Source of the DNA: an uncultured Allomuricauda sp.
GTDB taxonomy: Bacteria; Bacteroidota; Bacteroidia; Flavobacteriales; Flavobacteriaceae
Length of the DNA: 64,000 nt
Assembly: GCA_937899065.1 (NCBI GenBank)
Contig: CALBPG010000237.1
Location: 1 to 64,000 of the forward strand
Direction: 5' to 3'
This document shows positions 23,532 through 31,304 of the stretch, piece by piece. Position 1 is the stretch's first letter. Each line of letters starts with the position of its first letter. The position numbers and the translations under genes were made by a program. Under the pieces are notes generated by a model. That model saw nothing but the letters and a program-made list of their open reading frames with translations. It was not told the DNA's origin and ran no database searches.

Positions 23532-24155
23532 ATGATTCTCATGAATCGAAAAATTTGGATCTTACTCTTTGTCTCCTCTCTATCCTCCTGTGTTGGAGGT
23601 AAGTTCAGCTATTCATTCGATACAGGAAGACAGCTGGACTTCAGCAAAGGGAAATGGATTTTCAACAAAACAGAATCAAATTCCACAATCTTTGATAGTG
23701 AACTTAACGTATTGGCGTACAATGAATTTCGAAAGCTTCTAGGTGATTCCTTAACGGATTTGAATGCCTTGCGCGCCAAAAAAATGGTTCCACCAAAAAT
23801 TGAATTCGAACTCTCAAAAGAAGCCTTGCAGCAACTCGGCAAGGATACGGGCTGTCAATATCTTATCAACACCCGTGGATACATTGTCAGCAATGGCGCA
23901 GGCAGTATTTCGTTTGATACCGGAAACGGGTACTACAGTGCCAGTAACCAATCTTCTGTTTCAATAGCCATTTACAACCTTGAATCTGGAACACTAGTGT
24001 CGGCATCTCAAGCTGTCGGAAAGGCAACTGCGGAGAATTCGCACTTTGACGATAATAAGGGTGTACCTTCTATAAATTCAAGCGCAGAAACGCTGATGCT
24101 AAAGGCGGCTAAAAACCTTATCAGAAAATACGATAAGTACAGATTGGACCAATAA
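23532..24155 (+). CDS. Lipoprotein of unknown function
   Basis: A 207-residue protein; ATG 23532 or ATG 23541 (MNRKIWILLFVSSLSSC) both give a lipoprotein signal, lipid Cys about 17-20. The mature part has a strand/helix mix with FELSKEALQQLGKDTGCQYLINTRGYI and a Ser/Gly-rich stretch (SNGAGSISFDTGNGYYSAS), then SVSIAIYNLESGTLVSASQAVGKA. This resembles periplasmic proteins that assemble near the outer membrane, but I cannot name a family. It is 130 bases after the barrel gene and may have its own promoter. Confidence 0.6.
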   Translation: MILMNRKIWILLFVSSLSSCVGGKFSYSFDTGRQLDFSKGKWIFNKTESNSTIFDSELNVLAYNEFRKLLGDSLTDLNALRAKKMVPPKIEFELSKEALQQLGKDTGCQYLINTRGYIVSNGAGSISFDTGNGYYSASNQSSVSIAIYNLESGTLVSASQAVGKATAENSHFDDNKGVPSINSSAETLMLKAAKNLIRKYDKYRLDQ

Positions 24156-24250
24156 TCTGCAATTCCCTCCTACCCTATTTTAAAGGTTAAAAGAACTTTT
24201 TTGTAACAAATCAACTTTGGTTTTCTCTTTTTACAAACAACCAGAAAACC

Positions 24251-25774
24251 ATGAAACTATACTTAAAGGCATCTATCTTCCTACTTACTATTACTGTAGT
24301 CGGCCAAACCTCACTCCAAGAACTATACTCAACCCCCGGTTCCTATGCTGTCGGGTTCCAGCATTATGGAGCCGTGGATAGTTCAAGAACGTATTCGCGT
24401 TTGTCTGATTGGACCAATGAAAAACTCCCAAGACCCCTACCGGTAAGTGTGTGGTATCCAGCAGCAAAAAACAGCGCAATCAATACGCTTAAGATTTTGG
24501 ATTACATGCGAATCTTAAAGAACGAGGAAGAATGGGAACACTTACCTGACGAACAAATCCTGAATTGGTTTTACTACGCGAACACACCAGAAAACCAAGA
24601 ACATTTGACTCGAAATACGCGAAGTTTTTTGGACGTTACACCTGCTTCAGGAAAGTACCCCGTAGTGATTTATGCGCCCAGCTATCAAGCTTCCTCTATC
24701 GAAAACTTTGCTTTGTGTGAACTCTTGGCCAGTCACGGATATGTGGTCTTTTCCAGCCCTAGTCGTGGACACGATTACCGTTACTTTCAAGGAGGTACGG
24801 CAAAAGATGCAGAAGCCCAAGCTAGGGATGTTGAGTTTCTTATGATTCAAGCAAAAAAACACCCCTCGGTAGATTTTGATAAAATGGGGGCTATGGGTTT
24901 CAGTTTTGGTGGTATGTCAACCATGAACGCCAAAATGCGAAATACCAATATCAAAGCGTTGGTGAGCCTCGACGGAACGGAACGATACGTCTATGAGACC
25001 TTGGAAAAATCGCCTTACTTCAATTTGGGTAATATCAATGTTCCATACATTCATTTGTCCCAAAAAAAAATCCCGAAACAGGTTTTGGAAGAAGACAATA
25101 TTGACCCAGAACTGAATACCAAATTTGACCTGTACGATAGCATCACGAAAAGTAAAGTCTATCGCTTAAAAATGCACCACCTTTCACATTCATACTTCAG
25201 CACGCTGGGAGTTTTATTTCAAACACGAGATACGCGAAAAGATAAGTCGGATGCTGAAATTATGAAGTCCTATCAATGGCTATCCCAATATGCTTTACAG
25301 TTTTTCAATGCGTATTTAAAGCAGGATGAAACTGCACTAAAATTCTTGGAAAATACACCCGAAGCCAACGGCGTAGCGGAAGGAATCATTGGAAAAATGC
25401 AAAAAGAGCCTGTGCCCAAAGCACTATCCTTTCAAGATTTTAATGAAATGGCGGCGAAACAAGAGTATGAAGATTTGATTCCATTGTTCCAAAACCTGCA
25501 AAAGGAAAATCCGTCACTATCCTTTAGAGAAATCCGTTTGAACAATCTTGGATTACAACTTATGTTTCACCCCGGAAAAACGGAACAGAGTATCAAAGTG
25601 TTTTTGCTCGCCACCTACTTGTATCCGGAATCAGCAAACTTATTCGATAGTCTTGCAGAAGCTTATTTGTATGCCAACAAACCGAAAGAGGCTATTGTAG
25701 CTTTCGAAAAATCCTTAGCATTGAACCCTGAAAATATGAACGCTGTAAATCGTTTAAAAGAGCTAAAAAAATAA
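24251..25774 (+). CDS. Secreted alpha/beta hydrolase (PAF-acetylhydrolase/dienelactone-hydrolase-like) with C-terminal TPR
   Basis: The 507-residue protein has a signal peptide (MKLYLKASIFLLTITVVGQ). PRPLPVSVWYPAAKN is the opening strand typical of the PAF-acetylhydrolase/dienelactone hydrolase group. GKYPVVIYAPSY begins the oxyanion region, and the nucleophile elbow GFSFGGMS places Ser near 217. ALVSLDG and the later HHLSHSYFS supply likely acid and base positions. The last 80 residues form TPR-like helices (ANLFDSLAEAYLYANKPKEAIVAFEKSLALNPEN). Ester hydrolysis in the periplasm is likely; the substrate is unknown. Convergent with the Spy-like gene, four bases apart. Confidence 0.8.
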   Translation: MKLYLKASIFLLTITVVGQTSLQELYSTPGSYAVGFQHYGAVDSSRTYSRLSDWTNEKLPRPLPVSVWYPAAKNSAINTLKILDYMRILKNEEEWEHLPDEQILNWFYYANTPENQEHLTRNTRSFLDVTPASGKYPVVIYAPSYQASSIENFALCELLASHGYVVFSSPSRGHDYRYFQGGTAKDAEAQARDVEFLMIQAKKHPSVDFDKMGAMGFSFGGMSTMNAKMRNTNIKALVSLDGTERYVYETLEKSPYFNLGNINVPYIHLSQKKIPKQVLEEDNIDPELNTKFDLYDSITKSKVYRLKMHHLSHSYFSTLGVLFQTRDTRKDKSDAEIMKSYQWLSQYALQFFNAYLKQDETALKFLENTPEANGVAEGIIGKMQKEPVPKALSFQDFNEMAAKQEYEDLIPLFQNLQKENPSLSFREIRLNNLGLQLMFHPGKTEQSIKVFLLATYLYPESANLFDSLAEAYLYANKPKEAIVAFEKSLALNPENMNAVNRLKELKK

Positions 25775-25778
25775 TACC

Positions 25779-26243
25779 TCAACGCGGTGGTCGGTCATGA
25801 GGCGGGGGTCCGTGAGGAGGTCCCTTGGGGTGCAAAGCACCTGCAACCAACTGTTTCAATTTTTCTTTTTGTTCAGGGGTGCAAATTCGCTCAATATCAG
25901 AAAAATGCCCAAACAATTCCAACTCTCGTTCTTGGCTCAATTGCCCTATTAACTGAGTTAGGGAATCAACCACCTTTCCATCAGCACGTTCACCCAAGTT
26001 TCGAAACAAATCCCCTTTTAAGCGTTTAAAGCGGTCATCTAAGGCTCGTATTTTTCGATGATGGTCTTTTTCCAAGACTTCGTACTGCTCTAACTGCTGA
26101 GCATCCAGCGCCAATTCTTTGGCAAGAAATGTTCTGGGATGTCTTCTTGGACGCTCGGGTTTCTGCACCACCAGATAGAGCAAAATTCCATTCATGACAA
26201 TCAAAAAGATTAGCGCAACAAGGACTATGGTATTCTTACGCAT
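25779..26243 (-). CDS. Membrane-anchored Spy/CpxP-like periplasmic protein (heavy-metal-sensor type)
   Basis: The 154-residue protein has one N-terminal membrane helix (IVLVALIFLIVMNGILLYLVV). A helical domain follows with LALDAQQLEQYEVLEKDHHRKIRALDDRFKRLKGDLF, like the LTxxQ/CpxP-Spy fold, and a His/Pro-rich tail (HPKGPPHGPPPHDRPPR) that could bind metal ions. It is the third gene of the ECF sigma / anti-sigma operon (four-base spacing to the anti-sigma gene), which suits a stress-sensing or periplasmic chaperone role. The sensor role is inferred from the family and the operon. Confidence 0.75.
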   Translation of the reverse strand: MRKNTIVLVALIFLIVMNGILLYLVVQKPERPRRHPRTFLAKELALDAQQLEQYEVLEKDHHRKIRALDDRFKRLKGDLFRNLGERADGKVVDSLTQLIGQLSQERELELFGHFSDIERICTPEQKEKLKQLVAGALHPKGPPHGPPPHDRPPR

Positions 26244-26246
26244 CGC

Positions 26247-26564
26247 CTAAAGATTTAATCCATTTTCATCCCATGTCTCCGTGAAGCCATAGCTTTCGGC
26301 AAACGTTTCCAAACTTGCCTCTTCTTGGTTACTCAAATACGAATAGAGAATTCCAGCGTTGACTAGAATCAACACCAACAAAGCAGCTGCATAAGCCTTT
26401 GGCAAACTCCAAACCGGCACTTTTTGCGATACTTCTGGCGAGGCTTGGGTCAATTGCCGCATCACTTTATCCGCAAAAAATGGAGGTGGGGAAACCGGTT
26501 CCATATGAGCAAGCGAATCCATTAGGGCTTCTGCTTTTTTCTGTGCTTGGTTTTCTTTTTTCAT
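26247..26564 (-). CDS. Putative anti-sigma factor, single-pass membrane protein
   Basis: The 105-residue protein has a cytoplasmic N-terminal half (KKAEALMDSLAHMEPVSPPPFFADKVMRQL), one membrane helix (AYAAALLVLILVNAGILYSYL, about 65-85) and a short acidic periplasmic tail. The size, topology and position directly after an ECF sigma gene indicate the anti-sigma factor of that pair. A zinc-binding HxxxCxxC motif is absent, so it is not a ZAS-type protein. Confidence 0.65.
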   Translation of the reverse strand: MKKENQAQKKAEALMDSLAHMEPVSPPPFFADKVMRQLTQASPEVSQKVPVWSLPKAYAAALLVLILVNAGILYSYLSNQEEASLETFAESYGFTETWDENGLNL

Positions 26565-26610
26565 GGTTTTGTTATTGCATATTAGATGCTAAAATTTTCT
26601 AAAACTTGTG

Positions 26611-27192
26611 CTACCATCCTTCTTTTTTAAAAAAGATGGTCAATTGTTCTTTCACACGCTTTCGGGCACGAAACAAAAGAGACTCCACCGAGGATTTACT
26701 CCTTTCGGTAATTTCTTCAATTTCCGAATAGGGTAAACCGTCAATATGATGCAGTGTAAACACAATCCGTTGCGCTTCTGGCAATGTATTTATGGCTTTA
26801 AAAATCAACGCCTTTTGTTCTTTTTGTTCCAATAGCACGCCAGGATGGTCAAATTCTGTGAAATACGATGTTTTGTCCAAAGGCATTCCACCAGGAGATA
26901 AAGACAGTTTGAACCCAAAGCGTTTTTTGGCATTCTTCTTTCGAATAAATTCCAAACTCTTATTTACCGCAATCCGGTATAACCAAGTGGAAAGTTTTGA
27001 ACCCCCTTTGAATTTGGATATGGAACGGTACACCTCGACAAAAACATCCTGAGCAACATCTTCGGCATCTTGAACATTGGGCACAAAGGACAAACAGGTA
27101 TTGAATACCAAGCCCTGATATTCGTCCAATAATCGTTTGAAAGCATCATGCTTTTGCGCTTTCAAATCGTTCAAAAACTGTTTATCGTCCAA
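26611..27192 (-). CDS. ECF-type RNA polymerase sigma factor
   Basis: The ORF track starts at TTG 27267, but that N-terminus (MKKKLAGKVTFFHFAF) is not sigma-like. TTG 27192 gives MDDKQFLNDLKAQKHDAFKRLL, a usual ECF opening, and 193 residues. Region 2 is seen in DAEDVAQDVFVEVYRSISKF and STWLYRIAVNKSLEFIRKK; region 4 in LPEAQRIVFTLHHIDGLPYSEIEEI followed by SKSSVESLLFRARKRVKEQL. First gene of the operon with a membrane anti-sigma and a Spy-like protein. The divergent EF-hand/YHYH operon has an ECF-like promoter sequence and may be its regulon. Confidence 0.88.
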   Translation of the reverse strand: MDDKQFLNDLKAQKHDAFKRLLDEYQGLVFNTCLSFVPNVQDAEDVAQDVFVEVYRSISKFKGGSKLSTWLYRIAVNKSLEFIRKKNAKKRFGFKLSLSPGGMPLDKTSYFTEFDHPGVLLEQKEQKALIFKAINTLPEAQRIVFTLHHIDGLPYSEIEEITERSKSSVESLLFRARKRVKEQLTIFFKKEGW

Positions 27193-27250
27193 AAAAAGTG
27201 GCTTGAGTACCGTACAAAGAAAGGCGAAATGAAAAAAAGTCACTTTCCCC

Positions 27251-27279
27251 GCAAGTTTTTTTTTCAAAACTCATCTAAA
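27251..27279 (+). promoter_or_regulatory. Candidate ECF-sigma promoter of the EF-hand/YHYH operon
   Basis: GCAAGTTT (27251-27258) and TCATCTAAA (27271-27279), separated by an A/T tract. It resembles Bacteroidota ECF promoters of the GTAAC...TCTAA kind as I recall them. It lies about 22 bases before ATG 27301 and next to the divergent ECF operon. Confidence 0.35.
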
Positions 27280-27300
27280 CCTCAAAACAAAAACATAATC

Positions 27301-27597
27301 ATGAAAATAAACAAGCAATGGATTGTAATAGGTGTAGCCACCCTATTCTTCACCTCAAACGAACTAAGTGCCCAGCAAGATGAGAACCGGCGACCTGATG
27401 GTCCACCATCTATAGAACAATTGATGGAAGACTTGGACGCTGATGGCGATGAACGATTATCAAAAAAAGAAGTAAAGGGACCCCTCAAAAGGGATTTTGC
27501 CAAACTGGACCTCGACGAAGATGGATATCTGACCAAAGAAGAATTGGAAAAGGCTCCAAAACCCAAAAGAAGGGGGCAACGCGACCGAAACAACTAA
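27301..27597 (+). CDS. Secreted EF-hand protein
   Basis: ATG 27301 is the true start (the ORF track extends upstream): MKINKQWIVIGVATLFFTSNELSAQ is a signal peptide. The 98-residue protein has two EF-hand loops, DLDADGDERLSKKE (about 46-58) and DLDEDGYLTKEEL (about 70-82), with the D-x-D-x-D/E-G spacing needed for calcium, and a basic tail (KPKRRGQRDRNN). A calcium-binding secreted protein, of a type often found beside Spy-like proteins. First gene of a plus-strand operon running to 30914. Confidence 0.82.
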   Translation: MKINKQWIVIGVATLFFTSNELSAQQDENRRPDGPPSIEQLMEDLDADGDERLSKKEVKGPLKRDFAKLDLDEDGYLTKEELEKAPKPKRRGQRDRNN

Positions 27598-27612
27598 TCC
27601 AATTCGCTAAAC

Positions 27613-28374
27613 ATGAAACATAGCGATCCAATTTTATCTTTTTTACTGATAGGTCTAGTTGTTTTTATGGCTTGCAGTTCTGATTCGGAGGATGGTTTAC
27701 CCACTGATGATGTCGAGGATGACGTTATCGCAACCTTGAGTCCAGCATTCGCTGAATTTGATACCGGTGAAACGGATATTTATCTAGAAGGAAATAATGT
27801 GGTGATTGAGACTACCGGTTTCCCTAATCACGAAACAGTGTATTGGGGCCCCGGTAGCGATAGGTATCGTGAAGAACCCGATGTCGCCTTAACCCCTAGT
27901 ATAATTCCCAATTTTGATGGTTTTGCAACACTTACAGTGCCTGCTTCACCAGAATTGGCGACTAGTAGCACCTCGACAAATTTAGGGGCTATTGGTATTG
28001 CGGTGAGTGGGGCAGCCATTTTCAATGACCAAGAGGGCAATGGGCCCTTGAGCGATGCGGCCGTAAGTTTGGATTGGACCGGTGGACATATTGGACCGGC
28101 AGAGTACCACTATCATTTGGAACCCAAAGCGTGGTCTGATGATGACGATGCGTTGATTGGTATTTTGGCCGACGGATTCTTTATCTACGGCAGAAAGTGT
28201 TTTGCGACCGGAGATTATCCTACGGATTTGGATGAATCAGGTGGACATTTCTCTATCACGCAACATTCTGATGAGCCTGTGTACCATTACCATATCGAAA
28301 ACGAGTTGTACTTAAACCAGTATTATGTCATCTTTCCTGGAGACTATCAAGGCACACCGAATTCCATTAACTAG
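27613..28374 (+). CDS. YHYH-domain lipoprotein
   Basis: The 253-residue protein has a lipoprotein signal (MKHSDPILSFLLIGLVVFMAC, Cys 21). The C-terminal half contains two YHYH tetrapeptides, in AEYHYHLEPKAW and VYHYHIENELY, around RKCFATGDYPTDLDESGG. This is the YHYH domain that defines the family. Tyr/His clusters suggest metal binding, possibly copper given the SCO1 gene two places downstream. It overlaps the next gene by 50 bases. Confidence 0.85.
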   Translation: MKHSDPILSFLLIGLVVFMACSSDSEDGLPTDDVEDDVIATLSPAFAEFDTGETDIYLEGNNVVIETTGFPNHETVYWGPGSDRYREEPDVALTPSIIPNFDGFATLTVPASPELATSSTSTNLGAIGIAVSGAAIFNDQEGNGPLSDAAVSLDWTGGHIGPAEYHYHLEPKAWSDDDDALIGILADGFFIYGRKCFATGDYPTDLDESGGHFSITQHSDEPVYHYHIENELYLNQYYVIFPGDYQGTPNSIN

Positions 28375-28951
28375 TGCGCTGATTTTTATAATCTTGGCTT
28401 ACTACTTCATTCAGCAAAATGATGAAGAAACCACGGTATCATTTGATAGCGAATCAGGAATTGAAGTCGTCAAATCTGATTTGGAATTGCGCCCCACGGA
28501 GGGAGAATGGTTCTATAACGGCAAGCCTTTTCAAGGATTTGCCGTTCAGTTCCATGAAAACGGAAATTTGAAAGAAAAAGTAGCCTACGCACAAGGTAAA
28601 AAACAGGGCAAGGCGTTTAGGTGGTATGCAGACGGTACCCTTGCCAGTGAGAAAAACTATGTTGCCAACCGTTTGAATGGCAAGTCCACCATGTGGTGGC
28701 CGAATGGTAGCAAAAGCAGTGAATCTTTCTACCTGAACCGCCAACGGCATGGAGTGCAGACAAAATGGTATCCGGATAGTACCAAAGCTAGGGTGATGCG
28801 ATTTAAAAATGGAAGGGAAGAAGGTTTGCAACAAGCCTGGTTACCTACTGGCAAAATGTATGTCAACTATGAAGCCAAAAACGGTCGTTTTTTTGGTTTG
28901 AAGCGATCTAATCTATGTTATCAATTGAAGGATGAAGTGGTACAACAATAG
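28325..28951 (+). CDS. Membrane-anchored MORN/YwqK-type repeat protein
   Basis: The 208-residue protein has an N-terminal anchor (IPLTSALIFIILAYYFIQQ). Three to four MORN-variant repeats follow, of the form F-x-E-N-G-x-L-K-E-K-x-x-Y-x-x-G-K-K-Q-G: FHENGNLKEKVAYAQGKKQG, then YADGTLASEKNYVANRLNG, WPNGSKSSESFYLNRQRHG and LPTGKMYVNYEAKNGRF. The start ATG 28325 overlaps the YHYH gene by 50 bases, and the end overlaps the SCO1 gene by 20 bases, so translation is probably coupled. Repeats of this type act as beta-hairpin scaffolds; no toxin motif is seen despite the common 'YwqK' label. Confidence 0.78.
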   Translation: MSSFLETIKAHRIPLTSALIFIILAYYFIQQNDEETTVSFDSESGIEVVKSDLELRPTEGEWFYNGKPFQGFAVQFHENGNLKEKVAYAQGKKQGKAFRWYADGTLASEKNYVANRLNGKSTMWWPNGSKSSESFYLNRQRHGVQTKWYPDSTKARVMRFKNGREEGLQQAWLPTGKMYVNYEAKNGRFFGLKRSNLCYQLKDEVVQQ

Positions 28952-29600
28952 TTTAGCGATAATAAGTCTGGGATTGGCTTTCGCCTGTAACTCATCCCCC
29001 AAGCAAAAGGAAATGGGCAGTAGAGTGAGCGCTTTACCGTACTATCAAGAGGCCACTTTCACACCTGTTTGGTTCAGCCCTAAAAGTGATTCAGTAAAAC
29101 AACTCCACAAAATTCCTGCGTTCCAACTGGTGAATCAACTTGGGGATACCATCACGGAGCGTACGTTTGAAAACAAGATTTATGTAACGGATTTCTTCTT
29201 TACTTCATGCTTTGGGATTTGTCCCAAAATGACTTCCAATATGTCCAAAGTTCAAGAGGCATTTCTAGAAGACGATGACGTTTTGCTCCTATCCCATTCC
29301 GTTACACCAAAGTACGATTCCATACCCGTGTTGGCTCGCTACGCTGAAAACAACAACGTTGTTGCCGATAAGTGGCATTTGGTAACTGGAGTGAGAGAAA
29401 CCATTTATGATTTAGGGCGCAACGCTTATTTTGTCGAAGAAGACTTGGGCGTAGCCAAAAGCACGGATGACTTTCTACATACCGAAAACTTTGTGCTTGT
29501 AGACAAAAACAGAAACATTCGAGGAATCTATAACGGATTGAACAAAACCGCCATAGCTCAGCTGATTGCAGATATCAAGACGCTGAAAAAGGAAAACTAG
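28932..29600 (+). CDS. SCO1/SenC-family protein
   Basis: The 222-residue lipoprotein-like protein (MKWYNNSLAIISLGLAFAC, Cys 19) has a thioredoxin-fold domain with the copper-binding CxxxC in TSCFGICPKM (Cys near 92 and 96) and a downstream His in DDFLHTENFVLVD. SCO proteins deliver copper or manage redox state for cytochrome oxidase assembly. Here it sits in the operon with YHYH, MORN and EF-hand proteins, not beside oxidase genes, so its client may differ. It overlaps the MORN gene by 20 bases. Confidence 0.88.
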   Translation: MKWYNNSLAIISLGLAFACNSSPKQKEMGSRVSALPYYQEATFTPVWFSPKSDSVKQLHKIPAFQLVNQLGDTITERTFENKIYVTDFFFTSCFGICPKMTSNMSKVQEAFLEDDDVLLLSHSVTPKYDSIPVLARYAENNNVVADKWHLVTGVRETIYDLGRNAYFVEEDLGVAKSTDDFLHTENFVLVDKNRNIRGIYNGLNKTAIAQLIADIKTLKKEN

Positions 29601-29663
29601 AAAGTGTATGGGCAAAGTTGGCGGCCCTAAAAAGAGTTTCTTATCTTAAGAGAAACCTTTGCC

Positions 29664-30914
29664 ATGAAAAAACTACTCCTTTTTTTCGGTTTGCTTTGTA
29701 TACTGAATCTAAAAGCCCAAGGACTGCGGGCGCTTTACAATGAAAGCAAAACAGCTTACGAAACTCAGGATTGGGACAGCTTTAAAAACTTAAATTTAAA
29801 AATGTTGGGTATTCACCCATCGCACCCTACGATTCTTTACAATGCCGGTATCGCCTATGGTAAAAAAGGACAACAGGACAGTTTAATGCATTACATCAAC
29901 AAGGTGCTCAGTTGGAATGCAGAACTTGACTTAGCAGATGCTGATTTAAAAGCCATTGATACCGATAGCACTTTGACACCCCAACTTTCTGCATTGAAGG
30001 AGAAATACAATATGAAAATCGAGCATGGTCAAGACCTCATAAAAGTAAAAGGCGGATATCATTTTGAAGACTTGGTTCGTATTGGGGATGACTTTTACTT
30101 AACTGATGTATTGAACAAAGCAGTAATTAAAGCAAATACGAATTCATCGGATACCGCATTGGTGAAAAGTTTTTCACTCTCTCCTTTAAGTTTGGTAGCA
30201 GACGATGACCAAAAAACAGTATGGATATCGCTAGCGGCTGTATTGCATTCCAGTCAGTATGCAATGGACCATCAATACAAAAGCTATCTGGTCAACCTAG
30301 ATATAAAAACGGGCCAAGCATTATCTCAAATTACTTTACCCGATTCTTCCATCGTAGGGAGTTTACAACTTGTCAATAACAAAATCTATGCGACCAGTTC
30401 AAAAAATCCTGAGGTTTATGTAGTGGACATTAAAAAAGGAGTGTTGGAGCAAACCCATCAAATCGAGGAAGGTTTCAACCTACAAGGCATTGCGTATGAC
30501 CCTGAAACCGAACGTGTTTTCGTAGCGGACTATATTAAAGGGATTTTTTACGCCCCAATTTCCAATTTAGAGGACCGTACATGGGTCAACACACCAAATT
30601 ATTTATTAAAAGGATTGGATGGCCTTCAGGTAATCGACTCCAAAACCTTGGTGGCTTCCCAAAACAACTCTCGGCCAAAACGGATTCTTCGAATTCATTT
30701 GGATGCCAAGGGTGATAATGCAACAGTTGAATTACTGGAAAACAATATAGAATCCTCTGGTGAACCTACGAACCTGCACATTGATGCTGTAGGAGATGTC
30801 TTTTATATTCCAAATAGTGCTTGGACTATGTATTCCGAGGATTTAAAACCAGAAAAGCCGCATCCAGGAGACCAAACGGTCAGACGGATTCGGCTTTCCG
30901 ACGTCAAAAAATAA
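29664..30914 (+). CDS. Secreted protein with TPR and SMP-30/NHL-like propeller
   Basis: The 416-residue protein has a signal peptide (MKKLLLFFGLLCILNLKAQ). A short TPR region follows at about 20-95 (TILYNAGIAYGKKGQQDSLMHYINKVL), then a six-bladed-type propeller at about 120-400 (RIGDDFYLTDVLNKAVIKAN; GFNLQGIAYDPETERVFVADY; LLKGLDGLQVIDSKTLVASQN). This is the gluconolactonase/NHL-like fold; no catalytic metal ligands are identified. Last gene of the EF-hand/YHYH/SCO1 transcript by spacing (63 bases), with an imperfect hairpin in the gap. Confidence 0.7.
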   Translation: MKKLLLFFGLLCILNLKAQGLRALYNESKTAYETQDWDSFKNLNLKMLGIHPSHPTILYNAGIAYGKKGQQDSLMHYINKVLSWNAELDLADADLKAIDTDSTLTPQLSALKEKYNMKIEHGQDLIKVKGGYHFEDLVRIGDDFYLTDVLNKAVIKANTNSSDTALVKSFSLSPLSLVADDDQKTVWISLAAVLHSSQYAMDHQYKSYLVNLDIKTGQALSQITLPDSSIVGSLQLVNNKIYATSSKNPEVYVVDIKKGVLEQTHQIEEGFNLQGIAYDPETERVFVADYIKGIFYAPISNLEDRTWVNTPNYLLKGLDGLQVIDSKTLVASQNNSRPKRILRIHLDAKGDNATVELLENNIESSGEPTNLHIDAVGDVFYIPNSAWTMYSEDLKPEKPHPGDQTVRRIRLSDVKK

Positions 30915-30931
30915 GCTGAACTTCGCTGAAA

Positions 30932-31231
30932 TCAGTGTCGTTCAAAACGCTCCTTCCGCTTCTGAAGTTGGCGGTCCAATTCTTCAATGGTATCCACCAT
31001 CGCCTTTTCAAAATTGTCCATATTGGACTTGGCAAACAAGCGGGGCCCTGGTGCACTAAGTTCAATCTCGCAAATCTTGTTTTCCCCATTCTTTTGATTG
31101 GAAAGTTTGAACATCACTTGGGCTCGAATTAGCCATTGATACCGTTTTGCCAATTTGAGCAATCGTTTTTTGAGAAGGGTATTCAACGATTCGCTTTCCG
31201 GCATTTTTTGATATTGAATCTCAACAGTCAT
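30932..31231 (-). CDS. HPF/RaiA-like ribosome hibernation protein
   Basis: The ORF track begins at 31276; ATG 31231 (MTVEIQYQKMPESESLNTLLKKRL) matches the family start and gives 99 residues. The beta-alpha-beta-beta-beta-alpha layout is visible: TVEIQYQKMP, helix SLNTLLKKRLLKLAKRY, strands AQVMFKLSNQ and CEIELSAPGPRLFAK, and a final helix FEKAMVDTIEELDRQLQKRKERF. HPF/RaiA proteins bind the 30S subunit and pause translation in stationary phase. Some homologues are only HPF-like, so the exact role is not certain. Confidence 0.72.
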   Translation of the reverse strand: MTVEIQYQKMPESESLNTLLKKRLLKLAKRYQWLIRAQVMFKLSNQKNGENKICEIELSAPGPRLFAKSNMDNFEKAMVDTIEELDRQLQKRKERFERH

Positions 31232-31304
31232 AACAGAAGAATTAAGTTCCTTAAAGGTATAAACCCATCCTTCCAATAAACATGATTTTTGTCAGCCGTG
31301 GTGT

